From positions 62,001 through 126,000 of the forward strand of contig NZ_NPGA01000003.1 in assembly GCF_002259485.1 (NCBI RefSeq): a DNA stretch of 64,000 nucleotides, read 5' to 3'. Below, piece by piece: positions 7,872 through 18,545 of the stretch. A program made the translations under genes and the position numbers. Below the pieces are notes generated by a model, which worked only from the letters and a program-made list of their open reading frames with translations, made no database searches and was not told where the DNA came from. The DNA comes from Rhodococcus sp. 14-1411-2a (lineage in GTDB: Bacteria > Actinomycetota > Actinomycetes > Mycobacteriales > Mycobacteriaceae). Position 1 is the first letter of the stretch, and the number at the start of each line of letters is the position of its first letter.

Positions 7872-8891
7872 TCAGCGACGCCGGTTGCGCAGTCCCGCGA
7901 AACCGAGAGCTGCGAGGGCACCGGCACCCACCAGAGCCAGACCGCCCGTGACGCCCCGCCCCTCACTGACCTCGACCCTCGTGTTGATCACCGCCGGCTC
8001 CGGGGCCGGAACGTGGGCTTCGGCCAAGCTTTCTCGAGTCGTCGCGGCGAACGACGTGGAGAACAACACGAGACGCGACGTCGTGAACACGAACACCAGC
8101 AGACCGATGATCGGTCCGAAGACCACGCCCGCAGGACCGCTCGTCACCGAAGCCAGGTAAAGGGCACCGAGCTGCTTGAAGATCTCGAATCCGACGGCAG
8201 CGAGCAGCGCACCTTTGGCTGCGCTGCGCCACGACACCGGCTCGCGCGGCAGCCTCGAGATCACCCAGGTGAACAACGCCCAGGTACCCGCCAGCGCAAG
8301 TAGAACGGAGAACACGCGCAGTGCGACGCCCACTCCCGGAACGGAATCGAGATTGGCCCACTCGAGAATGCTGCGCATCAGGCCACCTCCGGCGAGTGCC
8401 GACAACGCCAACGACAGCACCAGTGCGGTCCCCAGCCCGAGCAGCGCGGCGAAATCCTTGGCCTTGGTGGCCAGAAAACCACCCTGCTCGTGCTGGCTCT
8501 CCCACATGGCGGTCAGTGCTTCACGCAGGTTGGCGATCCAACCGAGACCCGCATACAACGCACCGAGCAGACCGATGATGCCGACGCTCGTCCGAGACTC
8601 GATGGCCGTCTGGATCAGCGAGTTGATCGTCTCGCCGAAGCTGCCCGGCACGTTCTCGGCAATCTGCGACTGTATCTCGGCAAGCCACTCGGGCTGATTC
8701 ACCAGCACGAACCCGGCGATCGCGAATGCGACCATCAGCAGCGGGAACAGGGCCAGCACACTGAAGTACGTCATGCCGGCCGCGTAGTAGTCGCCCTTCT
8801 GACCCTGGTACCGCTGCGCAGCGACAACAGTGTGATCGAGCCACGGCCACCGGTTGCGCCGGTCGTCGAGGATCGCCTTGAAATCTGGCAT
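7872..8891 (-). CDS. yhjD: YhjD/YihY/BrkB-family inner membrane protein
   Basis: 339 residues with about six membrane segments. The family region starts at YQGQKGDYYAAGMTYFSVLALFP-like sequence near residues 28-50 and includes GIIGLLGALYAGLGW and PGVGVALRV. The start MPDFKAILDDRRNRWPW is preferred over an upstream GTG/ATG because the extension lacks coding character. In other bacteria this family has been linked to envelope lipid transport, but the role is unsettled. It lies 84 bp downstream of trpS in the same direction, as remembered for Rv3335c-Rv3336c. Confidence 0.88.
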   Translation of the reverse strand: MPDFKAILDDRRNRWPWLDHTVVAAQRYQGQKGDYYAAGMTYFSVLALFPLLMVAFAIAGFVLVNQPEWLAEIQSQIAENVPGSFGETINSLIQTAIESRTSVGIIGLLGALYAGLGWIANLREALTAMWESQHEQGGFLATKAKDFAALLGLGTALVLSLALSALAGGGLMRSILEWANLDSVPGVGVALRVFSVLLALAGTWALFTWVISRLPREPVSWRSAAKGALLAAVGFEIFKQLGALYLASVTSGPAGVVFGPIIGLLVFVFTTSRLVLFSTSFAATTRESLAEAHVPAPEPAVINTRVEVSEGRGVTGGLALVGAGALAALGFAGLRNRRR

Positions 8892-8975
8892 GGCACTCGC
8901 CTTCTCGCTGTTGTCGGCTGCTGTCGGATGGTGTCGCCGCATCGCAGCACAGCGAAACCCGGTGTGTCGAAAATG

Positions 8976-10028
<1,053 letters not shown>

Positions 10029-10090
10029 TCACGACCCCATCGACACCAACTCCCTGCCTAGCCAACACGGGTCACTCCGCAGGCTCCGCT

Positions 10091-10897
10091 CTAGCGGTAG
10101 CGCACTGTCACCGGAGCATGATCGGACCATCGCTGGTCGTACGCCTCGGCCCGCTCGGTGATCGCTTCCTTGGCGCGCTCGGCCAGATCGCTCGTGGCCA
10201 ACTGATAGTCGATCCGCCACCCGGCGTCGTTGTCGAAGGCCTTGCCGCGGTAGGACCACCAGCTGTATGGACCTTCGACGCCCGGGTGCAGAGCCCGTAC
10301 GACGTCGGTCCACGGTGCCTTCTCGGCGAGCAACCGCGCCAACCACTCGCGTTCCTCGGGCAGGAAGCCGGAGTTCTTGCGGTTGGTCTTCCATGCCTTG
10401 AGATCGGCCTCGGTGTGGGCGATGTTCCAATCACCGCACACCACCACGTCGCGATCTTCGGACTTCGCGGCCTTGGCCGTCTTGGCCAGATACTTCGCGA
10501 ACGCCGCCATGAAGCGTTCCTTCTCGTCCTGGCGTTCGGTACCCACCTCGCCCGACGGCAGATACAGGCTCGCCACGGTGACATCGCCGAAGTCGCCTTC
10601 GATGTAGCGACCCACATCGGCGAATTCGGCGGCACCGATGCCGGTGCGAATCGCATCGGGAGCCGCCTTCGACAGCAGGGCTACCCCGTTGCGTCCCTTC
10701 GCGGACGGCTCGGCCGAGGCCAGGTGCCAGCCCGCATCGAGGGCCGGGGCCAACGCCTTGGTCAGTTCCCCGTCGTTGGCGCGGGTTTCCTGCAGGCAGA
10801 TGACGTCGGCATCGGTGGCCTCGAGCCATGGCAGCATGCCCTTGCGAACAGCTGCGCGAATTCCGTTGACGTTGACAGTGGAAACAGTGATCGGCAC
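10091..10897 (-). CDS. xth: Exodeoxyribonuclease III
   Basis: 268 residues from a GTG start (VPITVSTVNVNGIRAA); a second GTG 24 bp upstream is possible. Family motifs are all present: NVNGIRAA, the metal-binding Glu in LQETRA, CGDWNIAHTEAD, the SWWSYRG block and the C-terminal SDHAPV with the catalytic Asp-His. It is an AP endonuclease and 3'-5' exonuclease in base-excision repair. It is on the same strand as trpS, 75 bp upstream of it. Confidence 0.94.
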   Translation of the reverse strand: MPITVSTVNVNGIRAAVRKGMLPWLEATDADVICLQETRANDGELTKALAPALDAGWHLASAEPSAKGRNGVALLSKAAPDAIRTGIGAAEFADVGRYIEGDFGDVTVASLYLPSGEVGTERQDEKERFMAAFAKYLAKTAKAAKSEDRDVVVCGDWNIAHTEADLKAWKTNRKNSGFLPEEREWLARLLAEKAPWTDVVRALHPGVEGPYSWWSYRGKAFDNDAGWRIDYQLATSDLAERAKEAITERAEAYDQRWSDHAPVTVRYR

Positions 10898-10969
10898 GCC
10901 GACGACGGTAGCCGAGCCCACCGACAGTCGGCTGCTCGCCTTCCGTCGGCGGCACCTCCGGCGAGGTTG

Positions 10970-11872
10970 CTAAGGATGCCTCGGCTTGGCCCCGGGCTTG
11001 GGGGCGGTGACCGCCGATGTCACCTCCGGCGAGGTAGTCGGTTCTCGATCGATGCGTCGGTAGACGAGGTGCTGCTGGGCGTAGGTCCAGATGTTGTTGC
11101 TCACCCAGTACAGCAACACCGCAACCGGAAGTACCGGCCCACCGACGAGCACGCCTGCCGGGAACACCCAGAGCACGAGCTTGTTCATGATCGCGGTCTG
11201 CGGGTTTGCCAGCGCCGCTGCGTCCTGCCGAGCGACGGACGCCCGCGAGTTCAGATGCGTGGCCACCGCAGCGACGATCATCAACGGGACCGCGACGAGC
11301 GCGATGCTCAACACCGACGGCACTCCCCCGAACGGGCCGAATGCCTCCAGAACCTCGCGCGAGCTGTTCATAGCAGCAGAGATCGGCGCACCGAACAGCC
11401 GCGCGTCGAGAAAGGACTGCACATCGGCGGCGCTCAAGACGTAGTTCGCGGTGTTCGCATTTTCCTGCGCCGTCATACCGAGATGACCGAATCCGGTGCC
11501 GGTACGGTTGAACGAGCGAAGCACGTGCAGCGGGCCGATGAACACCGGGCCCTGCGCCAGCAGGGGCAGGCACCCCATCAAGGGGTTGAAACCGTGTTCC
11601 TGCTGCAACTTCCGCATTTCGGTTGCCTGTCGAGCACGGTCCGCGGAGTACTTCTTCTGCACGGCCTTGATCTGTGGTTGGAGCCTCTTCATCGCGAGCT
11701 GGGAACGAATCTGACTGACGAACGGCTTGATCAACACCGCACGAAGCGTGAAGACCAGAAATATCACGGCCAACGCCCAGGCGAAGCCGTTGTCGGGGCC
11801 GAGCACGGACCCGAAGACTCTGTGCCAGAACCACAGCACCGCGGAGACGGGATAGTAGACGACATCGAGCAT
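10970..11872 (-). CDS. YidC/Oxa1-family membrane insertase paralogue
   Basis: 300 residues, five predicted membrane segments. It has the actinobacterial YidC core: [36 protein letters not shown] and the [19 protein letters not shown] segment, then [18 protein letters not shown]. The C-terminus is short and basic. Cells of this group normally keep their main YidC near oriC with rnpA and jag, so this looks like a second copy. The start [17 protein letters not shown] lies 9 bases after GAGG. It is the last gene of a unit with two small DUF6412-like membrane proteins, which may be its clients or partners. Confidence 0.87.
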   Translation of the reverse strand: MLDVVYYPVSAVLWFWHRVFGSVLGPDNGFAWALAVIFLVFTLRAVLIKPFVSQIRSQLAMKRLQPQIKAVQKKYSADRARQATEMRKLQQEHGFNPLMGCLPLLAQGPVFIGPLHVLRSFNRTGTGFGHLGMTAQENANTANYVLSAADVQSFLDARLFGAPISAAMNSSREVLEAFGPFGGVPSVLSIALVAVPLMIVAAVATHLNSRASVARQDAAALANPQTAIMNKLVLWVFPAGVLVGGPVLPVAVLLYWVSNNIWTYAQQHLVYRRIDREPTTSPEVTSAVTAPKPGAKPRHP

Positions 11873-11935
11873 GGTGGAGCACCTCACTGTGAGAGAAGTC
11901 GGTCGGTTGGCGTCTCGACCGGATCTCGCAGTGGC

Positions 11936-12274
11936 TCAGGAGAACTGGAGCCACCGGTCCGGTCCGTGGACCGAACCGGGTGCTCTGGGCATGGGGCGAC
12001 CGGGCGCATCGGGTTGCTGTTGCCTGCGGAACGATCCCCGAAGCCGCCGCCCGTCCGCGCCTGCGGCGCACAACGACAGCGGTGCGATCACGGCGAGGTC
12101 GCACCGCGCACCGAGGACGACCAGGGACGCCGCGACCAGCGCACCGAACATCGCTATCTGTGCGGCGGGTTGTGCGTCGACGACGGCGAAGACGACTAGC
12201 AGGACGGCGAGGACGCCGACCAGCGTCCCGGCGTAGCGTCGAATCGCCAGGTGAAGGGTTCGAGAATCGAGCAT
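11936..12274 (-). CDS. Small membrane protein, DUF6412-like (copy A)
   Basis: 112 residues from an ATG preceded by AAGGA. Two hydrophobic segments (about 14-31 and 35-55) are followed by a cytosolic tail with RRLRGSFRRQ and PDAPGRPMPRAPGS. The same tail occurs in the next gene upstream (12337-12621), so the two are tandem paralogues. It is 63 bp upstream of the yidC paralogue and probably co-transcribed. The function is unknown; the family assignment is from memory of similar actinobacterial neighbourhoods. Confidence 0.75.
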   Translation of the reverse strand: MLDSRTLHLAIRRYAGTLVGVLAVLLVVFAVVDAQPAAQIAMFGALVAASLVVLGARCDLAVIAPLSLCAAGADGRRLRGSFRRQQQPDAPGRPMPRAPGSVHGPDRWLQFS

Positions 12275-12336
12275 CTTGAGTTCCTTGGGACAGCCTCGCG
12301 GACAACGGATTGCGAAGGCGTGGGGGAACTGTCGAG

Positions 12337-12621
12337 CTACAGCGCCCCCACCAGTGCACCGGGTGCTCGTGGCTGTGGGCGGCCCGGAGCATCCGGGCGA
12401 TGTTGACGCCGGAAAGAGCCTCGCAGATGGCGTTCTTCTGCGGCGGGGCCGACGTTCGGCAGCAGGCGCAGCAGTGCCGGAACATCGACACGGTGCGCGA
12501 GCAGCATCAGCGTTGCCAGCGCCGCGACGAGAATCAGGGCCACGTCTGCGGTTGCGGTCGGCATCGTCAGGTACAGCGTCACGAGGAGCAGCGAGGTGAC
12601 GACCATGCGCTGGTATCTCAT
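12337..12621 (-). CDS. Small membrane protein, DUF6412-like (copy B)
   Basis: 94 residues from MRYQRMVVTSLLL, with GGGAGG-like ribosome site AGGGAGGTG. One or two hydrophobic segments (about 6-45) and a tail ELRHLRGSFRRQ-type sequence followed by PDAPGRPQPRAPGA, nearly the same as copy A. It is first in the small unit ending in the yidC paralogue and lies 40 bp from the end of the DUF4153 gene on the same strand. Confidence 0.72.
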   Translation of the reverse strand: MRYQRMVVTSLLLVTLYLTMPTATADVALILVAALATLMLLAHRVDVPALLRLLPNVGPAAEERHLRGSFRRQHRPDAPGRPQPRAPGALVGAL

Positions 12622-12661
12622 CCCGCACCTCCCTGGTGTGCCACCGAACCCGAGTCGTTGC

Positions 12662-14092
12662 TCAGGGTACAGATACCGAAGGGTCCGTGCACAGGTGCCA
12701 GGTATCCCCGACGAACACCGGACCTCGGGCTTGCACGCAGGGACGAACGTAGTCGGGCAGTCGCTCGAGCTCCGCGTCGGCGTCGGACGACAACCCACCG
12801 ACGTAGGACGTATCGATGCGTCCGGTCTGCTCGAAGCGATCGACGTTGTGCCGTGCGATGTACGCATCCGGATTCAGAGCCGCCAGCGTGAGCACGGTCA
12901 GAACCGCACCGACGCCCACGGCTCTCGGTAGCCAGCGCCCCGATATCCGCGCGCCCGAGATCAGAAGCAGTACGAACACCGATCCCAGCCACCACTCGAC
13001 GGCCGTGACGAACAATCTGAGCGTCGTGTAGCCGTACTGCTGCTCGTACAACGACATTCGATGCAGGGCCGACGCAACGATCACCAACGACAGCAGGCAC
13101 AGCGCTCCGAGCAACGCCCGCAATGCGATTCGATCTCCTCTGCGGTTTCGCGGAGCCTTGGCGACCGTCACCGCAATGACGAACAGTGTCAGTACCGTCA
13201 CTGCCAGCAATTGCCAGAAGCCCTGCCGGGCGTACTCGGCATTGGTCAGCCCCTCCGTGGTCGCCACATGCCCCTGCCCGCCGAACAGCGTCGGAACCTG
13301 GAACCCGACGAACACGACGAACAACGCCACCACCGCCCCGAGCGGAATCATCCACTCCCACAACTGCACCGATCGACGCGGCGACGGAGCGAGGCGATCG
13401 AATCGAGGCGGATGCAGCGCGACGTAGCAGACCGCGAGCGCACCTGCTGCAGTGAGCACGAAGACGAGAATGCGTCCGAAGATGGACACGGCATCGAACT
13501 CGGGCGTCACCGCGCCCAGTGCATCCGAGAAGCGCTTGTCGGCCGCACCGAACAACGCTGCGAACACGGCGACGAGTGCGATCGTGACAACGGCGACCAT
13601 GCCGGCCCGCACCGGCCGCGGCCCCTCCAGGTCGATCGAACCGGCTCCGCGTCGGATCCACCGAGCAACCCGCACCGGCAGCAACACCGGCAGGAGACCG
13701 CCGAGTGCAATTCCCGTCCACGTCCAGGCACGGGAGAGCACCACCACTGCGACCACGATGGCCAGCGTCGTCGACATCGTCACGATCCACTCGGCCGCGC
13801 GCAGTGCCGACACGCTCGCCAAGGCCAGCGCTCCTGCCACGCCGACCCATTCCCACCGCGAGAGCCTGCCGCGGCGGACCGCGAGCACGACTACGACGAA
13901 GGCCACGGCAGTGACCAGTACACCGAACGTGTTGTCCACCAACGTCGCTGCTCCGACCAGTCCGGCGAGAGCCGACCCGAGGAGTGCCGCGCGCGGGGGC
14001 TGCGAATACCGCAGCACCGGCCAGGTGCGCGGCCCCCAGACAGAGCGCACGTGCTTCGATCTCGGCTGAATCGGAATGTCGATCGTGCTCAT
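12662..14092 (-). CDS. DUF4153/DUF4173 multi-pass membrane protein
   Basis: 476 residues with about twelve hydrophobic segments. The order is a basic N-terminus, paired helices to residue 140, a basic loop (RVARWIRRGAG), then the DUF4173 core with FGAADKRFSDALG and the long amphipathic loop QVPTLFGGQGHVATTEGLTNAEYARQGFWQL. A C-terminal soluble domain of about 70 residues ends DTWHLCTDPSVSVP. AGGAAG precedes the ATG. It is the first gene downstream of a two-component system on the same strand (88 bp), so regulation by that system is likely. The molecular role is unknown. Confidence 0.85.
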   Translation of the reverse strand: MSTIDIPIQPRSKHVRSVWGPRTWPVLRYSQPPRAALLGSALAGLVGAATLVDNTFGVLVTAVAFVVVVLAVRRGRLSRWEWVGVAGALALASVSALRAAEWIVTMSTTLAIVVAVVVLSRAWTWTGIALGGLLPVLLPVRVARWIRRGAGSIDLEGPRPVRAGMVAVVTIALVAVFAALFGAADKRFSDALGAVTPEFDAVSIFGRILVFVLTAAGALAVCYVALHPPRFDRLAPSPRRSVQLWEWMIPLGAVVALFVVFVGFQVPTLFGGQGHVATTEGLTNAEYARQGFWQLLAVTVLTLFVIAVTVAKAPRNRRGDRIALRALLGALCLLSLVIVASALHRMSLYEQQYGYTTLRLFVTAVEWWLGSVFVLLLISGARISGRWLPRAVGVGAVLTVLTLAALNPDAYIARHNVDRFEQTGRIDTSYVGGLSSDADAELERLPDYVRPCVQARGPVFVGDTWHLCTDPSVSVP

Positions 14093-14180
14093 AACACTTC
14101 CTTGTTGTGTGTTTCGGGCATGGAAGGTCGGCGGCTGCAGTCCGGAGACGAGCAGTCGCGGTTCGGGTGGATCGGGAAAG

Positions 14181-15155
14181 TCAGTGCTCGGGGATGGCCA
14201 CTCTGATGTGGCAGCCGAATTCGGTGTCGAGAACTTCGATGGTTCCGCCGTGCAGCTCGGTGGCCCAGCGGGCGATGCCGAGGCCGAGACCTGTTCCGCC
14301 GTCGGTGGATCCGCCGCGGGTGAATCGGTCGAACACCGCATGGCGATCGGCGAGGGCGATGCCCGGCCCCTGGTCTACGACGTCGAATGCATAGGCTCCG
14401 CCGATTCGGTGAGCCCGCAGCGTCACAGTGCTCGAATGGGGGGAATGCCGCACAGCGTTGTCGACGAGGTTGGTGATCACCTGTGTCATGCGAGATCGGT
14501 CGGCCACGACCGTCGAATCTCCGGGCGAGACGACGATCGACACTCGTCCTCGGTGAACGGAGGTCGCGTCCTCGAGGAATTGCTGCACCGCGAACTCCTC
14601 CGGGGCAATGGTGAGCACACCGCCCTCCACCCGAGACAGGTCGAGCAGTTCGCTGACCAGATCTCCGAGTCGTTCGGTTTGACGCAGCGCCACCGACAGC
14701 GTTGCGGGATTCGCGTCGGTCACCCCGTCGACCATGTTCTCGAGCACGGCACGCAGCGCAGCGATGGGCGTCTTCAACTCGTGCGAGACGTTGCCGATCA
14801 GTTCGCGGCGGTACTTCTCGGCAGCTTCCAGGTCACTCGCCATGGTGTTGAACGCCGTGGCGAGCTCACCCACCTCGTCCCTCGACGTGGCTCGCACTCG
14901 TGTCGAATAGTCCCCTCGCGCCATCGCTTTGGCGGCCGAGGTCATCTCGCGCAGCGGCGACGTCATCCCGTGGGCGACGAACTGTGTCACGGCCAAGGAC
15001 ACGACGAGAGCTGCGAGCAGGGTGTAGCGAAATTGCCAGCCCGCCCCGATCCAGAAGACGACGCTCGCGAGCACCAGCACGATACCGACGACGAGGGAAA
15101 CCTTGAGCTTGAACGACCGCAACGGATCCAACGGACGCGGCAGCATGCGCGTCAT
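14181..15155 (-). CDS. Sensor histidine kinase, short periplasmic loop
   Basis: 324 residues. Two closely spaced membrane segments (about 17-36 and 43-60) leave almost no external loop, so it probably senses within the membrane or through a partner. HAMP follows, then HisKA with NVSHELKTP (His125) and a HATPase with DNAVRHS, DQGPGIA and GTGLGLGI. The start codon overlaps the regulator stop by 4 bp (ATGA). The downstream DUF4153 membrane protein may be its partner or target. Confidence 0.92.
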   Translation of the reverse strand: MTRMLPRPLDPLRSFKLKVSLVVGIVLVLASVVFWIGAGWQFRYTLLAALVVSLAVTQFVAHGMTSPLREMTSAAKAMARGDYSTRVRATSRDEVGELATAFNTMASDLEAAEKYRRELIGNVSHELKTPIAALRAVLENMVDGVTDANPATLSVALRQTERLGDLVSELLDLSRVEGGVLTIAPEEFAVQQFLEDATSVHRGRVSIVVSPGDSTVVADRSRMTQVITNLVDNAVRHSPHSSTVTLRAHRIGGAYAFDVVDQGPGIALADRHAVFDRFTRGGSTDGGTGLGLGIARWATELHGGTIEVLDTEFGCHIRVAIPEH

Positions 15156-15826
15156 CGCGGCGACTCCACGGCATAGCCGACGCCGTGCACGGTGCGGATG
15201 AGATCGCCACCGAGCTTGCGCCGCAACGCTTTCACGTGAGAATCGACCGTCCTGCTGCTGGCCGAATCGTCCCAGCCCCAGAGTTCGGACAACAGGGTCT
15301 CCCGCGAGACCGCAGTGCGCGGCCGAGCAGCCAGATAGGCGAGAATGTCGAATTCCGTTCTGGTCAAGTGGATGTCACCGGAGGAAGTGGTCACCCGCCG
15401 TTCCCGGTGATCGATCTGCACGTCACCGACTCGAACCGCCTGCGGTTCGGCGGCCACCGCTCGCTCGGCACGCCGAACCAGGGCGTGCACGCGAGCGACC
15501 AACTCGCGCATACTGAACGGCTTCCCGAGGTAGTCGTCCGCGCCGACCCCCAGGCCGACGAGCATGTCCGTCTCGTCGGACTTGGCCGTCAACATCAACA
15601 CCGGGACCGGGCGGGACGCCTGGATACGGCGGCACACCTCGAGCCCGTCGAACCCGGGCAGCATCAAATCGAGCACCACCACGTCGGGATCGATCCTGGC
15701 GCACGCGTCGACGGCAGCCGGGCCGTCGGCGGCAGTGACGACCTCGTACCCTTCGCCGCGCAGCCGAGCGGCAACGGCGTCGGAGATCGTGGGCTCGTCG
15801 TCGACGACGAGAACTGTGCGGCTCAT
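15152..15826 (-). CDS. OmpR-family response regulator
   Basis: 224 residues from MSRTVLVVDDEPTISD. The acidic pocket is DDE, the phospho-acceptor is Asp53 in VVLDLMLPGFDG, followed by MLTAKSDE and YLGKPFS. The C-terminal winged helix has LTRTEFDILAYLAARPRTAVSR and ends VHGVGYAVES. It is upstream of, and overlaps, the kinase gene. An upstream start at 15850 is possible but less likely. Confidence 0.93.
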   Translation of the reverse strand: MSRTVLVVDDEPTISDAVAARLRGEGYEVVTAADGPAAVDACARIDPDVVVLDLMLPGFDGLEVCRRIQASRPVPVLMLTAKSDETDMLVGLGVGADDYLGKPFSMRELVARVHALVRRAERAVAAEPQAVRVGDVQIDHRERRVTTSSGDIHLTRTEFDILAYLAARPRTAVSRETLLSELWGWDDSASSRTVDSHVKALRRKLGGDLIRTVHGVGYAVESPR

Positions 15827-15943
15827 GAGAACTGACCCTAGAGGGCGCACGTGGAGGAGCCCGTCGGGAAATGTGGAGGTTCGGTGAAGGTTGGAGCCAG
15901 GCGTTTCACGTCGCGTCTGCAGACGAACCTGCCGAGAATATCA

Positions 15944-15978
15944 TTAGGGTGGGCTACCCTTCCTGCGGTTAGCCAACC
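15944..15978 (+). promoter_or_regulatory. Tandem IdeR/DtxR-like iron boxes
   Basis: Two dyads precede the siderophore lipoprotein: TTAGGGTGGGCTACCCTTC at 15944-15962 (AGGGT/ACCCT arms) and GGTTAGCCAACC at 15967-15978. They resemble the 19-bp IdeR/DtxR consensus TTAGGTTAGGCTAACCTAA, as expected for a gene repressed when iron is plentiful. Confidence 0.65.
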
Positions 15979-15996
15979 CTTCCGAAAGGCGTATCG

Positions 15997-17043
15997 ATGC
16001 ACATCCGACCACTTCATCGGACCTGGGCGGTGTGCGCAGTTGCACTGACCACCGCGGGACTGCTGACAGCATGCTCGAACTCCTCCGCCGACGAGGCGTC
16101 GCCGACGGCCGGTGCGTCCTCCGATTCGGCGGCCTTCCCGGTCACGATCGAGCACGCGTTCGGTGAGACCGTCGTGCCCGAAGAACCCACTCGCATAGTG
16201 GTGGCCGGCTACACCGAACAGGACACAGTGTTGGCTCTCGGCGTGATACCCGTCGGCGTGACGGAGTGGTACGGCGATCAGCCCTTCGCCACCTGGCCCT
16301 GGGCACAGGCCGCGTTGGGCGACGTGGAGCCCGAGGTGCTCTCGAACGACGACGGATTCGAGACCGAAAAGATCGCCGCACTCGAGCCCGATCTGATCAT
16401 CGCCACCAATGCGGGACTGACAGCGGACACGTACGACACGCTCAGTGACATTGCGCCGACGCTCGCCCAATCGGACGCCGCCACCGCCTACTTCGAGCCC
16501 TGGGACATTCAGGCCGACAAGATCGGACGTGCACTCGGTAAGAAGACCGAGGTCGACGCCTTGATCGACGGCGTGAACCAGAAGTTCGCCGACGCCGCGG
16601 CCGCGCACCCCGAATTCGCCGGCAAGAAGGCGATCTTCCTACAGAACGCGTTCTACGAGGGCAAGGCGATCGCGTACCAGGACGGGTTGAGCACGGACTT
16701 CCTCACCGAATTGGGCTTCGTCATTCCCGACGACATCGACGCCTACGTTCCGGCCGACGGCAGCGCGCAGGCGAGCATCCCGCTCGAGAATCTGTCGGTC
16801 CTGAACGCCGCCGACGTGTTGATCTGGGGAACCGAGGAGCCCGGGGACCGCACGGAACTGGAGAAGGAGGCGGTGTACGGCGCACTCGAGCCGGTGCAGG
16901 ACGGCACCCTCGTGTTCACCGACGGCGTGACGGCGGGCGCGATCTACTTCACCAGCGTGCTCAGCCTGCCGTACGTGATCGACAGGCTGACTCCGGCGCT
17001 GGACCAGGCCCTCGGTGGAACGCCTGCAACGATCACCGGCTGA
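15997..17043 (+). CDS. Iron-siderophore ABC transporter substrate-binding lipoprotein (FecB/FepB type)
   Basis: 348 residues. The lipoprotein signal has lipobox LLTAC (Cys about residue 27), followed by a Ser/Ala-rich linker and a class III binding fold: VTIEHAFGETVVPEEPTRIVV, the LAALEPDLIIATN-type clamp (KIAALEPDLIIATN) and AYVPADG in the second lobe. It captures ferric siderophore outside the membrane. No permease or ATPase genes adjoin it, so it must use transporters encoded elsewhere. AAAGG lies 7-8 bases before ATG. Iron-box dyads overlap the probable promoter. Confidence 0.9.
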   Translation: MHIRPLHRTWAVCAVALTTAGLLTACSNSSADEASPTAGASSDSAAFPVTIEHAFGETVVPEEPTRIVVAGYTEQDTVLALGVIPVGVTEWYGDQPFATWPWAQAALGDVEPEVLSNDDGFETEKIAALEPDLIIATNAGLTADTYDTLSDIAPTLAQSDAATAYFEPWDIQADKIGRALGKKTEVDALIDGVNQKFADAAAAHPEFAGKKAIFLQNAFYEGKAIAYQDGLSTDFLTELGFVIPDDIDAYVPADGSAQASIPLENLSVLNAADVLIWGTEEPGDRTELEKEAVYGALEPVQDGTLVFTDGVTAGAIYFTSVLSLPYVIDRLTPALDQALGGTPATITG

Positions 17044-17055
17044 TCCTGGGCGTTC

Positions 17056-18303
17056 CTACGCGGCGGAACGCTTGTCCATCCACATGGCGGTGGCCAGTAC
17101 ACCGAGACCGGCCACCGCCAGGCCCGAGCCGACGGCGGCGGGTGCCGTGTACCCGAATCCTGCGGCGATCACGGCACCACCGACTGCCGCTCCGATGGCG
17201 TTGGCCAGGTTGAACGCGGCATGGTTGAGCGATGCGGCGAGCGTCTGAGCGTCCTCGGCCACGTCCATCAACCTCGTCTGCAGACCGGGGACCACAGAAG
17301 AGCCGGACGCGCCGATGAGGAACACCAGCAGGAGTGCGGTGATCGGATTGTGTGCGGCCACGACGAACACCGCAAGAGTTACCGCAGTAGCGGCCAAACC
17401 GACGAAGGTGCCCTTGAGCTGGTACCTGTCGGCGAGCCAGCCGCCGGCGTAGTTTCCGACGACCATTCCGAGTCCGTAGATCATCAGGGCGACCGGAACG
17501 AGTGCGCGGGCGAGACCGGCAACGTCGGTCAGCGTCGACGCGATGTAGGTGTAGACCGCGAACATGCCGCCGAATCCGACGATGCCCACGAACAGGGTCA
17601 TCCATACCTGGCTGCGGCGCAGTGCGCCCAGCTCGGTGATGGGGCTTGTGGTCGGCATCGCGTCGAGTCGTGGCATCCAGAGGACGAGGGCGGCGACCGT
17701 GAGGGCACCGATGACAGCCACGAGCGTGAATGCACTGCGCCATCCCAACGCCTGCCCGATCCAGGTCGCCACCGGGACGCCGACGACGTTCGCGACGGAG
17801 AGTCCCATCATCACCATCGCGACGGCCTTGGCTCGCTTGCCCGGTTCGGCGAGGTGAGCAGCCACCAGGGCCGCGACACCGAAGTACGCACCGTGCGGTA
17901 GGCCGGCGACGAAGCGCGAGGCGACGAGTTCGTTGAAGCTGGGCGCGAACACCGTGCCGAGGTTGCCGAGCGTGAAGGCCACCATCAGCGCCAGCAGCAA
18001 CATCCGCCGGGGAACGCGAGCAGCCAGGGCTGCGATGGTCGGCGCACCGACCACGACCCCGAGCGCATACGCGGAGATCATGTGGCCGGCCGAGGGCTCG
18101 GAGATCCCCATCGTCGTGGCGATGTCCGGCAACAGCCCCATCGACGCGAACTCCGTGGTGCCGATCCCGAAGCCGCCGATGGACAGTGCCAGCATCGCGA
18201 GCTTGCGGCGGGTGGAGTGCGGTCGGTGACTGACACTCAGGCCACTCGACACCTTGCCGCGCACAGCGCTGACTCGGGCAAGAGCGGAATCGGTGACAGT
18301 CAC
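17056..18303 (-). CDS. MFS transporter, DHA1 family (AraJ/Cmx-like exporter)
   Basis: 415 residues with twelve membrane segments. Family marks are GIGTTEFASMGLLPDIA in the first helix, GLPHGAYFGVAALVAAHL in the antiporter region (motif C class) and RVPRR in the loop 2-3 motif. This subgroup exports small drugs (Cmx, chloramphenicol), arabinose-like sugars or purines; the substrate is not deducible here. It is convergent with the siderophore lipoprotein gene. No obvious local regulator adjoins it. Confidence 0.88.
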   Translation of the reverse strand: MTVTDSALARVSAVRGKVSSGLSVSHRPHSTRRKLAMLALSIGGFGIGTTEFASMGLLPDIATTMGISEPSAGHMISAYALGVVVGAPTIAALAARVPRRMLLLALMVAFTLGNLGTVFAPSFNELVASRFVAGLPHGAYFGVAALVAAHLAEPGKRAKAVAMVMMGLSVANVVGVPVATWIGQALGWRSAFTLVAVIGALTVAALVLWMPRLDAMPTTSPITELGALRRSQVWMTLFVGIVGFGGMFAVYTYIASTLTDVAGLARALVPVALMIYGLGMVVGNYAGGWLADRYQLKGTFVGLAATAVTLAVFVVAAHNPITALLLVFLIGASGSSVVPGLQTRLMDVAEDAQTLAASLNHAAFNLANAIGAAVGGAVIAAGFGYTAPAAVGSGLAVAGLGVLATAMWMDKRSAA

Positions 18304-18545
18304 AGCAGTACAACCTTCGTGTGCAAATCGGGGGCAGAGGAAGCGGCCGGAATTCGAGCCTGCGGTCGGGGACCCACCGGGTCCGACCCAGAAGGCAACG
18401 TAGCTCCCGTCAATTGTCTTCCCGAGGGCAGATTCTTTCGCGCAGATGCACGGTGATTGTCCTCACCCGAACATCTGCGCGAGCTCGACCCGATCGGACG
18501 CCATGCCCTTGTTCCGGTGGGGTGGCCGTTACCCGCTACGATGTT

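Noticed and set aside
10118..12199. A 693-codon + strand frame
   Set aside because: Antisense to exonuclease III and the yidC paralogue, with no recognisable domain and Arg/His-rich composition.
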